This document shows, in pieces, positions 1-10,409 of a stretch of DNA of 64,000 nucleotides. Position numbers and translations under genes: made by a program. Every line of letters begins with the position of its first letter. Position 1 is the first letter of the stretch. Source of the DNA: Synechococcus sp. WH 8109 (GTDB taxonomy: Bacteria > Cyanobacteriota > Cyanobacteriia > PCC-6307 > Cyanobiaceae); the NCBI RefSeq assembly GCF_000161795.2, contig NZ_CP006882.1, forward strand, positions 682,001 to 746,000. The letters run 5' to 3'. The notes beneath the pieces were generated by a model that was not told the origin of the DNA, ran no database searches, and saw nothing but the letters and a program-made list of their open reading frames with translations.

Positions 1-89
1 ATCTGGATGCGTTGCTTCGCCTCACCGCCGGTGGAGACCCAACCCTTCCATTTCAGGAACTGATCCAGCTTCATTGGGCAGAGTTTTGA
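1..89 (+). CDS. 3' end of an upstream gene (partial)
   Basis: An open frame enters from the left edge in frame 3 and stops at TGA 87-89; it reads LDALLRLTAGGDP... and ends ...HWAEF. The composition is ordinary for a protein C-terminus, and the next gene starts only 24 bases downstream, as in a cotranscribed pair. The fragment is too short to identify. The other two frames are less protein-like. Confidence 0.45.
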   Translation, partial: LDALLRLTAGGDPTLPFQELIQLHWAEF

Positions 90-113
90 GCTCACCATTG
101 ATACTGTGCCGCG

Positions 114-1859
114 ATGCTGACCCCATCCAAGGCCGGTTTTCGCCGGCTGCTGCCATTGCTTCGCCCCCACCTGCGGGAACTGCTATGGGGGGGGTGCTGC
201 ATGGTGATTTACGTGGGCAGCTATCCGTTGCTCGTGCAGCTGGCCGGAGACTTGTTCCCCGCGCTGGGATCGGGTGATCTGGCTCGCGTGCTTCAGCTGA
301 TCGGGCTGGCATTGCTGATCTTTGCTGTTCAGAAAATCGCCCAGTTCGGTCAGGACTCGCTTCTTGCAGGGCCTGCATTGCTGGTGAGCCAGGACCTACG
401 GCGTGATCTGTTCCGCCGTTTGCAGACCGTGGAGCTAGGGGCGCTGGAGAAGCTCTCGGCCGGTGATCTCACCTACCGCTTCACCGAAGACGCCGATCGC
501 GTCAGCGAGGTGCTGTACAAAACCATCCACGACACGGTTCCCAGCGTGCTGCAGCTTGTCGCGGTGCTGGGGATGATGCTCTGGCTCGACTGGAAACTGA
601 CGCTGGCCATCCTGCTGCTGGCCCCGGTGATCGTCTGGCTGATCAGTCTGTTTGGTGCGCGCGTGATGGCCGCCACGGAACGCAGTCAGAAAAAGGTGAG
701 TGAACTGGCCGGTCTGCTGGGTGAGGCCATTGAAGGTTTGCCCCTCGTGCGTGCGTTCGCTGCTGAGCCCTGGTTGCAGGACCGCTTCGAGACAGAAATC
801 GATCAGCACCGGCAGGCCCGCCACCGCACTTACAGCCTCGTGGCGCTGCAGCATCCGGTGGTGGGCATCATCGAGGTGGTTGGTCTGTTTGCCGTGCTGG
901 CCCTCGGAGCCTGGCGGATTCAGAGCGGTGATCTGAGCATTGCCGGGCTGAGCAGTTACCTGACGGGGCTGATCGTGCTGATCGATCCCATTGCCCACAT
1001 CACCAACAACTTCAACGAATTCCAACAGGGTCAAGCGTCGCTGCGACGCTTGCGGGAGATCGAGCGAGAGCCTCAGGAGGCTGCTGATCCAGCCGAGGCG
1101 CAATCCATCGGTGCTCTCCGTGGTGATCTGGTCTTTGATCAGGTGAGCTTTGGCTATGACCCAGCCCAGCCGGTGCTGCATCAGCTGAATCTGCGAGTGG
1201 ATGCGGGCCAGGTGCTGGCCATTGTTGGCCCCTCCGGTGCGGGTAAAAGTACCCTGCTATCGCTCCTGCTCCGTTTCAAAACGGTGCAACAGGGCGAGAT
1301 CCGTCTCGATGGCACCGACATCAGCTTGATGCGCGCCCGTGAGCTGCGTCAGCAGGTGGCCCTGGTTCCGCAGCGCACAACCGTATTTTCCGGAACCATT
1401 GCCGAAGCGATTCGGTTCGGGCGTCGCGCGACGGATGACGAGGTTCGCGACGCAGCTCGGTTGGCCAATGCGGATGATTTCATCCGTGCTTTGCCCCATG
1501 GGTATGAGACCCAGCTCGAGGAGCGGGGAACCAATGTCTCCGGTGGACAACTGCAGCGGATCGCCATTGCCCGCGCGGTGCTTGGCAATCCAGCGCTGTT
1601 GCTACTGGATGAAGCCACCAGTGCCCTCGATGCTGAAGCCGAGGCTGCGGTCCAACTCGGTCTGAAGCAGGCGATGAAGGGACGAACGGTGTTGGTGATC
1701 GCCCATCGTCTGGCCACGGTGCAGGAGGCCGATCGCATTGTGGTTCTGGAACAAGGAGCCGTTGTCGATCGAGGAACCCACGACGACTTGATGCAGCGTG
1801 GTGGGCGTTACCGCGAACTGTGCGAACGACAGTTCATTCGAGATCGGCAAAAGTCCTGA
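114..1859 (+). CDS. ABC-type exporter, fused membrane and ATPase domains
   Basis: A 581-residue half-transporter of the type B exporter (MsbA/lipid or multidrug) class, expected to work as a homodimer in the cytoplasmic membrane. Residues 1 to about 320 form the six-helix transmembrane domain. The ATPase follows with Walker A (GPSGAGKST, about residue 371), the signature VSGGQ (about 475), Walker B ending in LLLLDEATSALD (about 497) and the H-loop AHR (about 530). The length is normal for the family. The ATG at 114 gives a short basic N-terminus before the first helix. The substrate cannot be told from sequence. The following small gene is on the same strand 49 bases downstream and shares the terminator after it. 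Confidence 0.9.
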   Translation: MLTPSKAGFRRLLPLLRPHLRELLWGGCCMVIYVGSYPLLVQLAGDLFPALGSGDLARVLQLIGLALLIFAVQKIAQFGQDSLLAGPALLVSQDLRRDLFRRLQTVELGALEKLSAGDLTYRFTEDADRVSEVLYKTIHDTVPSVLQLVAVLGMMLWLDWKLTLAILLLAPVIVWLISLFGARVMAATERSQKKVSELAGLLGEAIEGLPLVRAFAAEPWLQDRFETEIDQHRQARHRTYSLVALQHPVVGIIEVVGLFAVLALGAWRIQSGDLSIAGLSSYLTGLIVLIDPIAHITNNFNEFQQGQASLRRLREIEREPQEAADPAEAQSIGALRGDLVFDQVSFGYDPAQPVLHQLNLRVDAGQVLAIVGPSGAGKSTLLSLLLRFKTVQQGEIRLDGTDISLMRARELRQQVALVPQRTTVFSGTIAEAIRFGRRATDDEVRDAARLANADDFIRALPHGYETQLEERGTNVSGGQLQRIAIARAVLGNPALLLLDEATSALDAEAEAAVQLGLKQAMKGRTVLVIAHRLATVQEADRIVVLEQGAVVDRGTHDDLMQRGGRYRELCERQFIRDRQKS

Positions 1860-1908
1860 ATCCCTCTACGATCTGGCCGCCGGTACACCGCCATCCCGGC
1901 GATGAACG

Positions 1909-2139
1909 ATGACTGACTCTGCAGCCCAGAACCCTGTCTTGACCTTTGAGGGCAAGCGCTACGACCTCAATACGCTTCCCAATGAGCTCAAGGAGCTTGT
2001 GCGTGGCATGCAGGTTGCCGACGCTCAGCTGCGGATGCATGAAGACACCCTCAAGGTTCTGGCGGTGGGCCGTCAGAGCCTGGCCACAGAGCTCAATGAA
2101 AAGCTCAAGTCCGTGACTCCGTTGCCCGATCAGGGTTGA
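1909..2139 (+). CDS. Small conserved protein, DUF6447-like
   Basis: A 76-aa soluble protein. The N-terminus (LTFEGKRYDLNTLP) is followed by a helical segment, resembling the DUF6447 family as I recall it (a short beta element, then an amphipathic helix). Function is unknown. It starts at ATG 1909, lies downstream of the ABC exporter and ends just before a strong terminator, so it is probably cotranscribed with the exporter. Confidence 0.65.
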   Translation: MTDSAAQNPVLTFEGKRYDLNTLPNELKELVRGMQVADAQLRMHEDTLKVLAVGRQSLATELNEKLKSVTPLPDQG

Positions 2140-2148
2140 TTGCCTGCC

Positions 2149-2186
2149 AATAAAAAGAGGGGGCTCAACAGCCCCCTCTTTTTATT
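2149..2186. terminator. Bidirectional Rho-independent terminator
   Basis: A perfect 17-bp stem (AATAAAAAGAGGGGGCT and its complement) around a CAAC loop. A-rich sequence on one side and T-rich on the other make it a terminator on either strand. It separates the convergent DUF6447-like gene (+) and the symporter gene (-). Confidence 0.9.
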
Positions 2187-2214
2187 GCTCGCCTTTTATT
2201 GCTCGCCGCTCTGC

Positions 2215-3567
2215 TCAGTCGCTGAAGCTGTAGGCCCTGGTGAGTTTGAACACGGTTCCGGACAGCAGGATCAAGGCCACGAGGTTGGGGAGAGCCATCA
2301 GGCCGTTGAGAGTGTCGGCAATCGACCAGATCACTCCACGGTCGCCGGCGACAGCACCAATTACGACAACAGCCACCCAAGTCAGACGAAAGGGCAGCAC
2401 GGCGGAATCACCGAACAGGTAGGTGGTGCAGCGTTCGCCGTAGAAACTCCAACCGAGAATGGTGGTGAAGGCGAAGACTACCAATCCCAGGGTGACCACC
2501 ATGCCGCTGCCGGCGATGCCGGTGTTGAAGGCAGCGATGGAGAGGTCTGCGCCGCTGAGCTTGTCGCCGGCTGCATCCAGGATCAGATTGGCTTTGGTGG
2601 TGATGATCACCAGGGCAGTCATCGTGCAGATGATCAGGGTGTCGATGAAGGTGCCCAGCATGGCCACCGTGCCCTGGCGCACGGGATCATCGGTTTTGGC
2701 AGCGGCGTGGGCGATCGGAGCGCTGCCCAGGCCCGCTTCATTGGAGAAAATGCCCCGTTTGAAGCCCATCAGCACCACCTGACCGAGGGCACCACCGGCT
2801 GCGGCTTGGCCGGAGAAGGCGTTGGAGAAAATCGTGGCGAAGGCTTCAGGCACGCTGCCCAGATTGGCCAGCAACACCAGAAGGCATGCAGCGACGTAGA
2901 GAATCGACATCAACGGAACGATGGCTGAGGCCGCCTGGGCAATGCGTTTGATGCCCCCGATCACGACAGCGAAAACCAGGGCTGCCAAAACGACTCCGGT
3001 CGCCAGTTTCGGGACGCCGATCAGGCTCAAGGCAGACGACACCTCAAAGGACTGAACCCCATTGCCGATTCCGAAGCCCGCCAACATGCCGAAGAGGGCA
3101 AACAGGCCCGCCATCCAGTTCCAGCCGCTTCCGAGTCCGTTGCGGATGTAGTACATGGGCCCACCCACGTGGTTGCCGTCTCCATCGGTTTCGCGGAACT
3201 GAACCGCGAGCACCGCTTCGGCGTATTTGGTTGCGATGCCGAAGATCGCGATGATCCACATCCAAAAGACAGCACCAGGTCCACCAACGGCGATGGCCCC
3301 CGCAACACCGGCGATGTTCCCCGTGCCGATCGTGGCCGACAACGACGTCATCAACGCTTGGAAGGGGGTGATCTCCCCTTCCGTTTGTGATGCAGCCGGC
3401 CGAAGCATCATCGAGATGCCATAGCTCAGCCGTTGCAGCGGCATGAACCGCAGGCCCACCATCAGAAGAATGCCCGTCGCTGCAATCAAAAGGACGGTGG
3501 GCCATCCCCAGACGATGCTGTTGATTGGGCCATTGATGGCCTGAATGGTCGACTCGACTCCGCCCAT
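2215..3567 (-). CDS. agcS: Sodium:alanine/glycine symporter, AGCS family
   Basis: A roughly 450-residue polytopic membrane protein of the AGCS family, which couples Na+ entry to uptake of alanine or glycine. The family core is visible: SLSATIGTGNIAGVAGA, a GGPGAVFWMW motif, GGPMYYIRNGLG and the conserved GIFSNEAGLGSAPIAHA stretch. The frame is open up to a TTG at 3618, but I chose the ATG at 3567 (MGGVESTIQAINGP) because AGCS proteins usually begin with this short amphipathic segment. It is convergent with the upstream small gene and ends at the shared terminator. Confidence 0.9.
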   Translation of the reverse strand: MGGVESTIQAINGPINSIVWGWPTVLLIAATGILLMVGLRFMPLQRLSYGISMMLRPAASQTEGEITPFQALMTSLSATIGTGNIAGVAGAIAVGGPGAVFWMWIIAIFGIATKYAEAVLAVQFRETDGDGNHVGGPMYYIRNGLGSGWNWMAGLFALFGMLAGFGIGNGVQSFEVSSALSLIGVPKLATGVVLAALVFAVVIGGIKRIAQAASAIVPLMSILYVAACLLVLLANLGSVPEAFATIFSNAFSGQAAAGGALGQVVLMGFKRGIFSNEAGLGSAPIAHAAAKTDDPVRQGTVAMLGTFIDTLIICTMTALVIITTKANLILDAAGDKLSGADLSIAAFNTGIAGSGMVVTLGLVVFAFTTILGWSFYGERCTTYLFGDSAVLPFRLTWVAVVVIGAVAGDRGVIWSIADTLNGLMALPNLVALILLSGTVFKLTRAYSFSD

Positions 3568-3623
3568 GCCTTTCAACAGGTTTGGGCGGATGGTCTCATA
3601 GCCGGCTTGTACCGGCAATCAAC

Positions 3624-4289
3624 TCAGAGCGATTCGAGATCTTCAAAACGGAAGGTCTGGCTTCCGGCGGGGGTATCGCCATGGGCTTCGATGGTCACGA
3701 CCCGCTCGGTCAGCACCCAGGCTCCATCTCCAGGAAGAGCAGCGAAGCTGTCTTTGAAGCTGCTGCGGCCGCCACGGGCTTCTCCCGTTGCCGGGTCGGC
3801 GTACTGACTGGTGTAGGTGTGGCTGAGGTAGCCCGCACCTGTGTCGGTGACATCGGTGGTGTAGATCGTCACGACGGTGCCGTGGATGTGGCGGTGAACC
3901 ATGGTCACCACGTCATCCTTGATGCGGTATTTATCCCCGGCTCCCTTGCCACCGACGAGCACTTCGGTTCCCACCTCGTTGGTGTCACCAGCGGTGAAGG
4001 TGTTTTCACCGTGGGTTTGCTCGAAGCTGCGACGCACGCGATGGATCGCGACTTCCCAGAGCTGGGAATTCACCGCCTTGAGGATCTCTTCGTTTTCAAT
4101 GCCTTCCACCTTGGCTTTGAGATCGGCACCAATCTCAAACGTGCCCTCGACCCGTTGATCGCCCTGTTGCCAGATGCAGCGTCCGCGATAGCCGGAGAAT
4201 CCAGGCGCCCAGGTGTAGCGGTTCTCGTAGGCGCGACGGAAGTCATCACGCACGTCGCTTCCAGGCTTAACGGGAACGGAGGCTGTCAA
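3624..4289 (-). CDS. DUF3386 family protein
   Basis: A 221-residue soluble protein matching the cyanobacterial/plastid DUF3386 family as I recall it, of unknown function. It is rich in beta-strand and charged residues, with no signal peptide or membrane span. The first in-frame start is TTG (4287-4289). It lies between carB and agcS on the same strand, 35 bases after carB ends. No catalytic motif is evident. Confidence 0.75.
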   Translation of the reverse strand: MTASVPVKPGSDVRDDFRRAYENRYTWAPGFSGYRGRCIWQQGDQRVEGTFEIGADLKAKVEGIENEEILKAVNSQLWEVAIHRVRRSFEQTHGENTFTAGDTNEVGTEVLVGGKGAGDKYRIKDDVVTMVHRHIHGTVVTIYTTDVTDTGAGYLSHTYTSQYADPATGEARGGRSSFKDSFAALPGDGAWVLTERVVTIEAHGDTPAGSQTFRFEDLESL

Positions 4290-4324
4290 AGCGTTGAGGT
4301 GGCTTCCGCAACCCTACCGGTGGC

Positions 4325-7300
4325 CTAACGCTGCATGGCGTGAACGTCCTGGAGGGCATGGATACTGAGCCTCGGCTGTTGCTGGAGTGCAGAGATCGCC
4401 TCCACCGCCGCCCGTGCTCCCGCGAGGGTCGTCACCGTTGGAACGGCGTAATCGAGCGCTGCCCGACGCAGATACTTGTCGTCATGGGCAGCTTGGCGGC
4501 CAATCGGTGTGTTGATCACCAATTGCACCTGATTGGAGCGGATCTGATCCTCGATGTTGGGGCGCCCTTCGTGCACCTTGAGCACCGATTGCACCTTCAA
4601 TCCCGCGTTGGCGAGCGCCTGAGCGGTGCCTGATGTGGCCGTCACATCGAACCCGAGTTCGATCAGCCGAGCGGCGATGGGCACCAGAGCCTGTTTGTCG
4701 CGGTCGTGGGTGGAGAGGAACACCGTCCCCTGGGTGGGCAGCGCTTCTCCAGCGCCGAGTTCAGCCTTGGCGTAGGCCATGCCGAAACTGTCGGCAGATC
4801 CCATCACCTCTCCCGTGGAGCGCATTTCTGGCCCCAGCACCGTGTCGGCCCCCGGGAAGCGCCGGAACGGCAGCACCGCCTCCTTGATCGACTGAAGCGG
4901 CGGCTTCGGCTCGCTGGTCATGCCGATGTCGGTCAGGGTTTCGCCCGCCATCAGTCGGGTTGCCAGGCGAGCGAGAGGTTGACCTGTGGCCTTGGCTACG
5001 AAGGGGACCGTCCTGGAGGCGCGGGGGTTGGCTTCGATGATGTAGACGACTTCCGAGCCATCGGTGTTGCGCTGCACGGCGAACTGGAGGTTGATCAGAC
5101 CCCGCACCTCGAGCGTTTGCGCCAGGGAGCGACTCCAATCACGAATCGTGTTCAGTGCCGCCTCGCCGAGGGAAACCGCGGGCAAGCAGCAGGCTGAGTC
5201 TCCGGAATGGATCCCCGCCGGTTCGATGTGCTCCATCAGACCACCGACGATCACAGCACCGGTGTGATCGCAGAGGGCGTCCACGTCCACCTCAACAGCA
5301 TTTTCGAGGTACTGGTCAATCAGCACCGGATGGTCGGGCTCCACCTGCACGGCTTCGCGCATGTAGCGGTTGAGTTCCTCTTCGTCGAACACCACTTCCA
5401 TGGCCCGTCCGCCCAGGACGTAGGAGGGACGCACAACGACCGGGTAGCCCACTCTTGTGGCCACGGCCCGTGCTTCCTCTTCGCTGCGTGCCAAGCCGTT
5501 GCGGGGTTGGCGGATGTTCAGATTGCGGAGGATGGCTTCGAACTGCTCGCGGTCTTCAGCCTGGTCGATCGATTCAGGGGAGGTGCCCCAGATGCTGGTG
5601 CCCGTGGCGCGCCCCTCATCGCTGTCCAGCCAGCGCAGGAGTGGAATCGCGAGTTTTAGAGGAGTTTGTCCACCGAATTGGACCACCACGCCATCCGGAA
5701 CCTCAGCTTCGATCACATTGAGAACATCCTCCAGGGTGAGCGGTTCGAAGTAGAGGCTGTCGCTGGTGTCGTAATCGGTGGACACCGTTTCCGGATTGCT
5801 GTTCACCATCACCGTGGTGATCCCTTGATCCTGCCCTGCAAAGGAGGCATGGCAGCAGCAGTAGTCGAATTCGATGCCTTGCCCGATTCGGTTGGGTCCA
5901 CCACCGAGGATCATCATCTTGCGGCCGTCGTCACGACGACTCACCTCGGATGAGGCGGGAAGGGGCTTGAGGGACCCGTCGGCCTGCAGGGTCTGCAAGG
6001 GACGCTCGTAGGTCGAGTAGTGATAAGGAGTGGAGGAAGCGAACTCCGCTGCGCAGGTGTCGACTGTTTTGAAGACGGCGCGAACATCGAGCTGATGGCG
6101 CCGCTGACGCACCGACAATTCGTCGCTTTTGGTGTGCCAGGCGATCTGTCGGTCTGAAAAACCCAGCTGCTTGGCTTCAAGCAAGCTGTCTGCATCCAGC
6201 TGATCCAGGCTTTTGCCCTTGATCAGCCTTGCCTCCGCCTCAATGATCCGTCGCAGTTTGGCCAGGAACCAGGGGTCAATCCTGCTGATCCGATGAATCT
6301 CCTCATCGCTGCGTCCGCGCACCATCGCCGTTCGAACGCTGAGGATGCGCTCCGGAGAGGGGGTCCTCAGCTGACGATCCAGCTCACCATCCGTGAGCTC
6401 CGGTTCCTCCCGGTCGCCTCCCCAGCCCGAGAACCCGGTTTCCAGGGAACGCATGGCTTTCTGGAACGACTCTTCGAAACAACGGCCGATGGCCATTGCT
6501 TCGCCCACCGATTTCATTGAGGTGGTGAGCACCGCCGGACTGCCTCGGAATTTTTCGAAGGCGAAGCGCGGAATTTTGGTGACGACGTAATCGATCGTCG
6601 GCTCGAAGCAGGCAGGCGTCTTGCCGGTGATGTCGTTGAGGATTTCGTCGAGGGTGTAACCGACGGCGAGGCGTGCGGCGATCTTGGCGATTGGGAAGCC
6701 GGTGGCCTTGCTGGCCAAGGCCGACGATCGGCTCACCCTGGGATTCATCTCGATCACCACAACGTCGCCGTTGTCGGGATTGATCGCGAACTGGATGTTG
6801 CTGCCGCCCGTCGCGACACCGATCTCCCGAATGATGGCGATCGATTGGTCGCGCAACCGCTGGTATTCCCGGTCTGTGAGGGTCTGGGCCGGAGCCACCG
6901 TGATCGAATCCCCCGTGTGCACCCCCATGGGGTCGAGGTTTTCGATGCTGCAGACGATCACAACGTTGTCCGCCAGATCACGCATCACCTCGAGCTCGAA
7001 TTCCTTCCAGCCCAGGAGCGATTGCTCGATCAGAATCTGAGACACCGGACTTGCCTCAAGCCCGCTCTTGCAGATTGCTGCGTATTCCTCGGGGTTATAG
7101 GCAATGCCCCCGCCACTTCCCCCCAGGGTGAAGGCGGGCCGGATGATCCGGGGGAAACTTCCGATCGCGGCCCCGACGGCTTCGGCTTCTTCTTGAGATG
7201 AGGCAATGCCCGAAGGGCAGACCTTCACCCCGATGCGCTCCATGGCCTGCTTGAACAGCAGACGATCTTCCGCCTTTTGGATTGCTTTAAGGTCGGCACC

Positions 7301-7648
7301 GATTAACTCAACGCCAAAGCGTTCGAGGGTGCCGTTTTCCGCCAGGGTGACCGCCAGGTTGAGCGCGGTCTGTCCGCCCATGGTCGGCAGCAGAGCATCC
7401 GGCCGCTCTTTTTCGATCACACGGGTCACGACGTCCGGAGTAAGCGGCTCGATGTAGGTGCGATCCGCCATCTCCGGGTCGGTCATGATCGACGCCGGAT
7501 TGGAGTTGATCAGGATGACTTCGAATCCCTCGGCTCTGAGGGCCTTGATGGCCTGTGTTCCGGAGTAATCGAACTCACAGGCCTGGCCGATCACGATCGG
7601 ACCAGATCCCAGCAGGAGAATGCGACGCAGATCAGACCGCCTCGGCAT
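4325..7648 (-). CDS. carB: Carbamoyl-phosphate synthase large subunit
   Basis: A 1107-residue enzyme that makes carbamoyl phosphate from bicarbonate, glutamine-derived ammonia and two ATP, feeding pyrimidine and arginine synthesis. The typical duplicated layout is clear. Each half opens with a preATP-grasp motif ([20 protein letters not shown] near residue 10; [15 protein letters not shown] near residue 580) followed by an ATP-grasp domain. The C-terminal MGS-like allosteric domain begins near residue 975 (FLSTHDRDK). The open frame extends to 7699, but ATG 7648 ([12 protein letters not shown]) fits the family start. The small subunit carA is not in the window. Confidence 0.97.
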   Translation of the reverse strand: MPRRSDLRRILLLGSGPIVIGQACEFDYSGTQAIKALRAEGFEVILINSNPASIMTDPEMADRTYIEPLTPDVVTRVIEKERPDALLPTMGGQTALNLAVTLAENGTLERFGVELIGADLKAIQKAEDRLLFKQAMERIGVKVCPSGIASSQEEAEAVGAAIGSFPRIIRPAFTLGGSGGGIAYNPEEYAAICKSGLEASPVSQILIEQSLLGWKEFELEVMRDLADNVVIVCSIENLDPMGVHTGDSITVAPAQTLTDREYQRLRDQSIAIIREIGVATGGSNIQFAINPDNGDVVVIEMNPRVSRSSALASKATGFPIAKIAARLAVGYTLDEILNDITGKTPACFEPTIDYVVTKIPRFAFEKFRGSPAVLTTSMKSVGEAMAIGRCFEESFQKAMRSLETGFSGWGGDREEPELTDGELDRQLRTPSPERILSVRTAMVRGRSDEEIHRISRIDPWFLAKLRRIIEAEARLIKGKSLDQLDADSLLEAKQLGFSDRQIAWHTKSDELSVRQRRHQLDVRAVFKTVDTCAAEFASSTPYHYSTYERPLQTLQADGSLKPLPASSEVSRRDDGRKMMILGGGPNRIGQGIEFDYCCCHASFAGQDQGITTVMVNSNPETVSTDYDTSDSLYFEPLTLEDVLNVIEAEVPDGVVVQFGGQTPLKLAIPLLRWLDSDEGRATGTSIWGTSPESIDQAEDREQFEAILRNLNIRQPRNGLARSEEEARAVATRVGYPVVVRPSYVLGGRAMEVVFDEEELNRYMREAVQVEPDHPVLIDQYLENAVEVDVDALCDHTGAVIVGGLMEHIEPAGIHSGDSACCLPAVSLGEAALNTIRDWSRSLAQTLEVRGLINLQFAVQRNTDGSEVVYIIEANPRASRTVPFVAKATGQPLARLATRLMAGETLTDIGMTSEPKPPLQSIKEAVLPFRRFPGADTVLGPEMRSTGEVMGSADSFGMAYAKAELGAGEALPTQGTVFLSTHDRDKQALVPIAARLIELGFDVTATSGTAQALANAGLKVQSVLKVHEGRPNIEDQIRSNQVQLVINTPIGRQAAHDDKYLRRAALDYAVPTVTTLAGARAAVEAISALQQQPRLSIHALQDVHAMQR

Positions 7649-7752
7649 GGGAAATCGTCCTTGGCCAAACAGTTCAAGCCTCTCACGCGGCCTTGCCACA
7701 ACCGGGGGACTTGGCCTCGCTACGGTGAAGGGAGATCAGCACCAGAGTTGCA

Positions 7753-8388
7753 ATGAGTGAGCTCCAGCGCCTGAAGGGGCTGCTGCCACCGGAAATGCAG
7801 AGCTGGGTGTTTGTGGAATCAGCTGCTGCAGTCGATCCTCCATTGATCACCCTTGAGGAAATCGGCCGGGATGAAGTGGAGATCCAAGTGAATCTCGACG
7901 AATGGGATGCCCTCGCGTTGGATCACCGCAATTTGCTGTTCTGGCATGAAGTTGGTCGGATCCAGAACGACACGATTCCCCGGGACGGTTGGGAGATGGC
8001 TGCTCTGGCCATCGGTCTTGGCGGTGCCATCGGTGAATTGTGGGTTCAGGACGGGCTGCTGCTGTTGATGGCCCTCGGCCTATCCGGCTTTGCGGGGTAT
8101 CGGCTTTATCTGAAGAACAATTCCGAAAAACGCCTGCAGGACGCCATCAGTGCCGATGAGCGTGCGATCGATCTTGCCTGCCGATTTGGTTACAGCGTGC
8201 CGAACGCTTATCGCAGTCTTGGGGGCGCGTTGAAGGAGCTGGTCGAAAATACCCGCAAGAAGCGCCGTCGCAGCTACTACGAAGACCGGCTTGAGGCGCT
8301 CCGCAAGAGTGCCAGCAAGGCCAGAGCTGAAATGGCCCAACAGGAGGGCTCAAGCAGCTCCGTTACCAGCGAGAACGTTTATGGATAG
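7753..8388 (+). CDS. DUF3318 family membrane protein
   Basis: A 211-residue protein typical of the cyanobacterial DUF3318 family. It has a soluble N-terminal part with a conserved NLLFWHEVGRIQ-like motif, two hydrophobic segments (about residues 95-118), and a basic, helical C-terminal half (RKKRRRSYYEDRLEALRK). Function is unknown. It overlaps rsfS by 8 bases, so the two are probably cotranslated. It is divergent from carB, leaving about 100 bp for promoters. Confidence 0.8.
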   Translation: MSELQRLKGLLPPEMQSWVFVESAAAVDPPLITLEEIGRDEVEIQVNLDEWDALALDHRNLLFWHEVGRIQNDTIPRDGWEMAALAIGLGGAIGELWVQDGLLLLMALGLSGFAGYRLYLKNNSEKRLQDAISADERAIDLACRFGYSVPNAYRSLGGALKELVENTRKKRRRSYYEDRLEALRKSASKARAEMAQQEGSSSSVTSENVYG

Positions 8389-8737
8389 CGAAAAGCTTGC
8401 TGAACTGGTGGCCGATGCCTGCGATGATCGCAAGGCCACCGACATCCGTCTGATCCGTGTCGATGAGGTGTCCAGCCTGGCGGATTGGATGGTGATCGCA
8501 GGCGGTCAGTCCGATGTTCAGGTGCGTGCAATTGCCCGGTCTGTTGAAGACCGCCTGGAGACTGAGGCAGATCTGCTTCCCTTGCGCAAGGAAGGGCTGA
8601 ACGAGGGGCGCTGGGCGCTTCTTGATTACGGCGATGTGATCGTTCACGTGCTTATGCCCGATGAGCGCGGCTACTACGACCTTGAGGCGTTCTGGAGTCA
8701 CGGCGAAAGCCGAACCTTCTTACCGTCAGTCCAGTAG
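8381..8737 (+). CDS. rsfS: Ribosome silencing factor RsfS (Iojap family)
   Basis: A 118-residue protein. Family members bind ribosomal protein L14 and block 50S-30S joining when nutrients are low. The fold signature is present: ADACDDRKATDIRLIRV, then SLADWMVIAGGQSDVQVRAIA, and the C-terminal DYGDVIVHVLMPDERGYYDLE. ATG 8381 gives the usual length; the frame is open further upstream, but that part overlaps DUF3318 and is not protein-like. Confidence 0.95.
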   Translation: MDSEKLAELVADACDDRKATDIRLIRVDEVSSLADWMVIAGGQSDVQVRAIARSVEDRLETEADLLPLRKEGLNEGRWALLDYGDVIVHVLMPDERGYYDLEAFWSHGESRTFLPSVQ

Positions 8738-8748
8738 CCGCTTGATCC

Positions 8749-9243
8749 ATGCCAGAAGCGGTGTCCTGCCCCGTTCCACCGGAGCAGCGACCTCTTGAGG
8801 AGTTTCAACAGCTCTGCGAGTCATGGTTCTTCTCCTGGCCAGCGGGTCAGGAACCTCGCCTGAGCAAACGTCTTGCAGGCTTCTGGCTGCTAATGCTGCC
8901 GGTGTGCAGCCTGATCGCAAGTGGGAGCTGGACCCTGAAGCAGGATCCGCCCCGTCTCCTGGCCGCAGCCGCTGTGGCCGCTCTTGTGCTCCCCCTGCTG
9001 TTGCTGGTGCGGCAATGGCTGGGCTGGACCTACGTCATGCAGCGGCTTCTGTGTGAGTCCGTCGACTACGAAGAATCCGGTTGGTACGACGGGCAGACCT
9101 GGGAAAAGCCTCTGTCCTGGCGGGAGCGCGACCTGTTGGTGGCCCGGCATGAGGTTCGTCCGATCCTGGGTCGTTTGGGACGGGCCATGGCCACCTCAGC
9201 GGGTTTGATGCTGGCCGGTGCCAGTCTCTGTCAGGCTCTCTGA
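8749..9243 (+). CDS. CGLD27-family membrane protein (DUF1230)
   Basis: A 164-residue protein of the CGLD27/DUF1230 family, conserved in cyanobacteria and green plastids. Two transmembrane segments (about 45-62 and 70-88) and the motif ESGWYDGQTWEKPLSWRERD are characteristic. The family name marks conservation in the green lineage; its exact role is not established to my knowledge. It is the third gene of the DUF3318-rsfS-CGLD27-asparaginase run, 11 bases after rsfS. Confidence 0.85.
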   Translation: MPEAVSCPVPPEQRPLEEFQQLCESWFFSWPAGQEPRLSKRLAGFWLLMLPVCSLIASGSWTLKQDPPRLLAAAAVAALVLPLLLLVRQWLGWTYVMQRLLCESVDYEESGWYDGQTWEKPLSWRERDLLVARHEVRPILGRLGRAMATSAGLMLAGASLCQAL

Positions 9244-9259
9244 ACCAATCGGGGTTCCG

Positions 9260-10228
9260 ATGACTTTGCCCTCGGGCTTCAGCCCTGCAGCCCGGTCCGG
9301 GTCATCCCCCCTTGAGGTCCGCTTGCGGCGCGGATCGATCACGGAATCGGTGCATCGCGTTCATGCCGTGGTCTGTGATGGCCGAGGACGGGTGTTGATG
9401 TCGGCAGGAAACCCCGGCTTTGAAAGTTTCATTCGTTCGGCTCTGAAGCCCTTTCAGGCCCTGCCGTTTCTCAGCAGTGGAACCGCCGACCAGCTGGATG
9501 TTGATGAACGGGGCATCGCCATCAGCTGTGCGTCCCATGCGGGCACCAATGCCCACGCCCGGGAAGCCTTCCGGTTGCTCTGGAAAGCGGAGTTAGATAG
9601 CTCATCACTTCAATGCCCTGTGCCGAATGGGGCTGATAGTCCGCTTCAGCACAATTGTTCCGGCAAGCATGCTGCCTTCCTGGCCACCAGCCGAAAGATG
9701 GGCTGGCCGATCGAGACCTATCTCGAGCAGGACCACCCTCTGCATGTCGAAGTGAACCGCAGGGTCGCTGAACTGATCGGCTTGCCTGCTGAGGAATTGG
9801 TTTCCGAACGGGATGACTGTGGCGCTCCCACCCTGGTGTTGCAGTTGGCTCAGATGGCCTTGCTCTATGCCCACCTCGGTGCCTCACAACATGCCGAACT
9901 CGAGCAGATCAGTCGGGCGATGCTGAGTCACTCCGACCTTGTGGCCGGTGAGGGTCGTTTCGACACCGAGCTGATGCGGCGCAGCCACGGTCAGGTCTTG
10001 AGCAAGGGCGGTGCAGAGGGCATTCAATGCCTCAGCCGCGTTGGTGAAGGTCTTGGGGTAGCCATCAAGGTGGAAGACGGCTCCCGTCGTGCCAAGCAAG
10101 CGGTTGCTCTGCATCTGTTGCGTCAACTCGAGTGGCTCACACCCATGGGGCTTGACGAGCTCGATGAGCAGGTGCTGGTCGTGAACCCGAGTGTCAAGCT
10201 CAGCGTGTCCGGTGCCTTGCAGTCCTGA
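9260..10228 (+). CDS. Asparaginase (PF06089 type)
   Basis: A 322-residue protein of the thermolabile L-asparaginase family (unrelated to AnsA/AnsB folds), predicted to hydrolyse asparagine to aspartate and ammonia. Visible family blocks are VESVHRVHAVVCDGRG-like N-terminus, SCASHAGTNAHAREA, QHNCSGKHAAFLA and HSDLVAGEGRFDTELM. ATG 9260 is preferred to the open frame from 9218, which would overlap the CGLD27 gene. It is the last gene of the run and is followed by tRNA-fMet. Confidence 0.8.
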   Translation: MTLPSGFSPAARSGSSPLEVRLRRGSITESVHRVHAVVCDGRGRVLMSAGNPGFESFIRSALKPFQALPFLSSGTADQLDVDERGIAISCASHAGTNAHAREAFRLLWKAELDSSSLQCPVPNGADSPLQHNCSGKHAAFLATSRKMGWPIETYLEQDHPLHVEVNRRVAELIGLPAEELVSERDDCGAPTLVLQLAQMALLYAHLGASQHAELEQISRAMLSHSDLVAGEGRFDTELMRRSHGQVLSKGGAEGIQCLSRVGEGLGVAIKVEDGSRRAKQAVALHLLRQLEWLTPMGLDELDEQVLVVNPSVKLSVSGALQS

Positions 10229-10273
10229 CTTTGCTGTCGCCTGCGACACCGACATGTATGATTTTTGGGTCAA

Positions 10274-10350
<77 letters not shown>

Positions 10351-10367
10351 ACTCTGATTGAATCAAC

Positions 10368-10394
10368 AATCTCCCTCTCGGGAGATTTTTTTTT
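10368..10394 (+). terminator. Rho-independent terminator after tRNA-fMet
   Basis: An 8-bp stem AATCTCCC / GGGAGATT around TCTC, followed by a run of T. It lies 17 bases after the tRNA 3' end and just before the GMC oxidoreductase start. Confidence 0.85.
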
Positions 10395-10409
10395 GTCTGT
10401 CGTACCTCC

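Noticed and set aside
2140-2928. A 262-aa plus-strand frame
   Set aside because: Antisense to agcS, whose membrane segments and signature motifs are clear.
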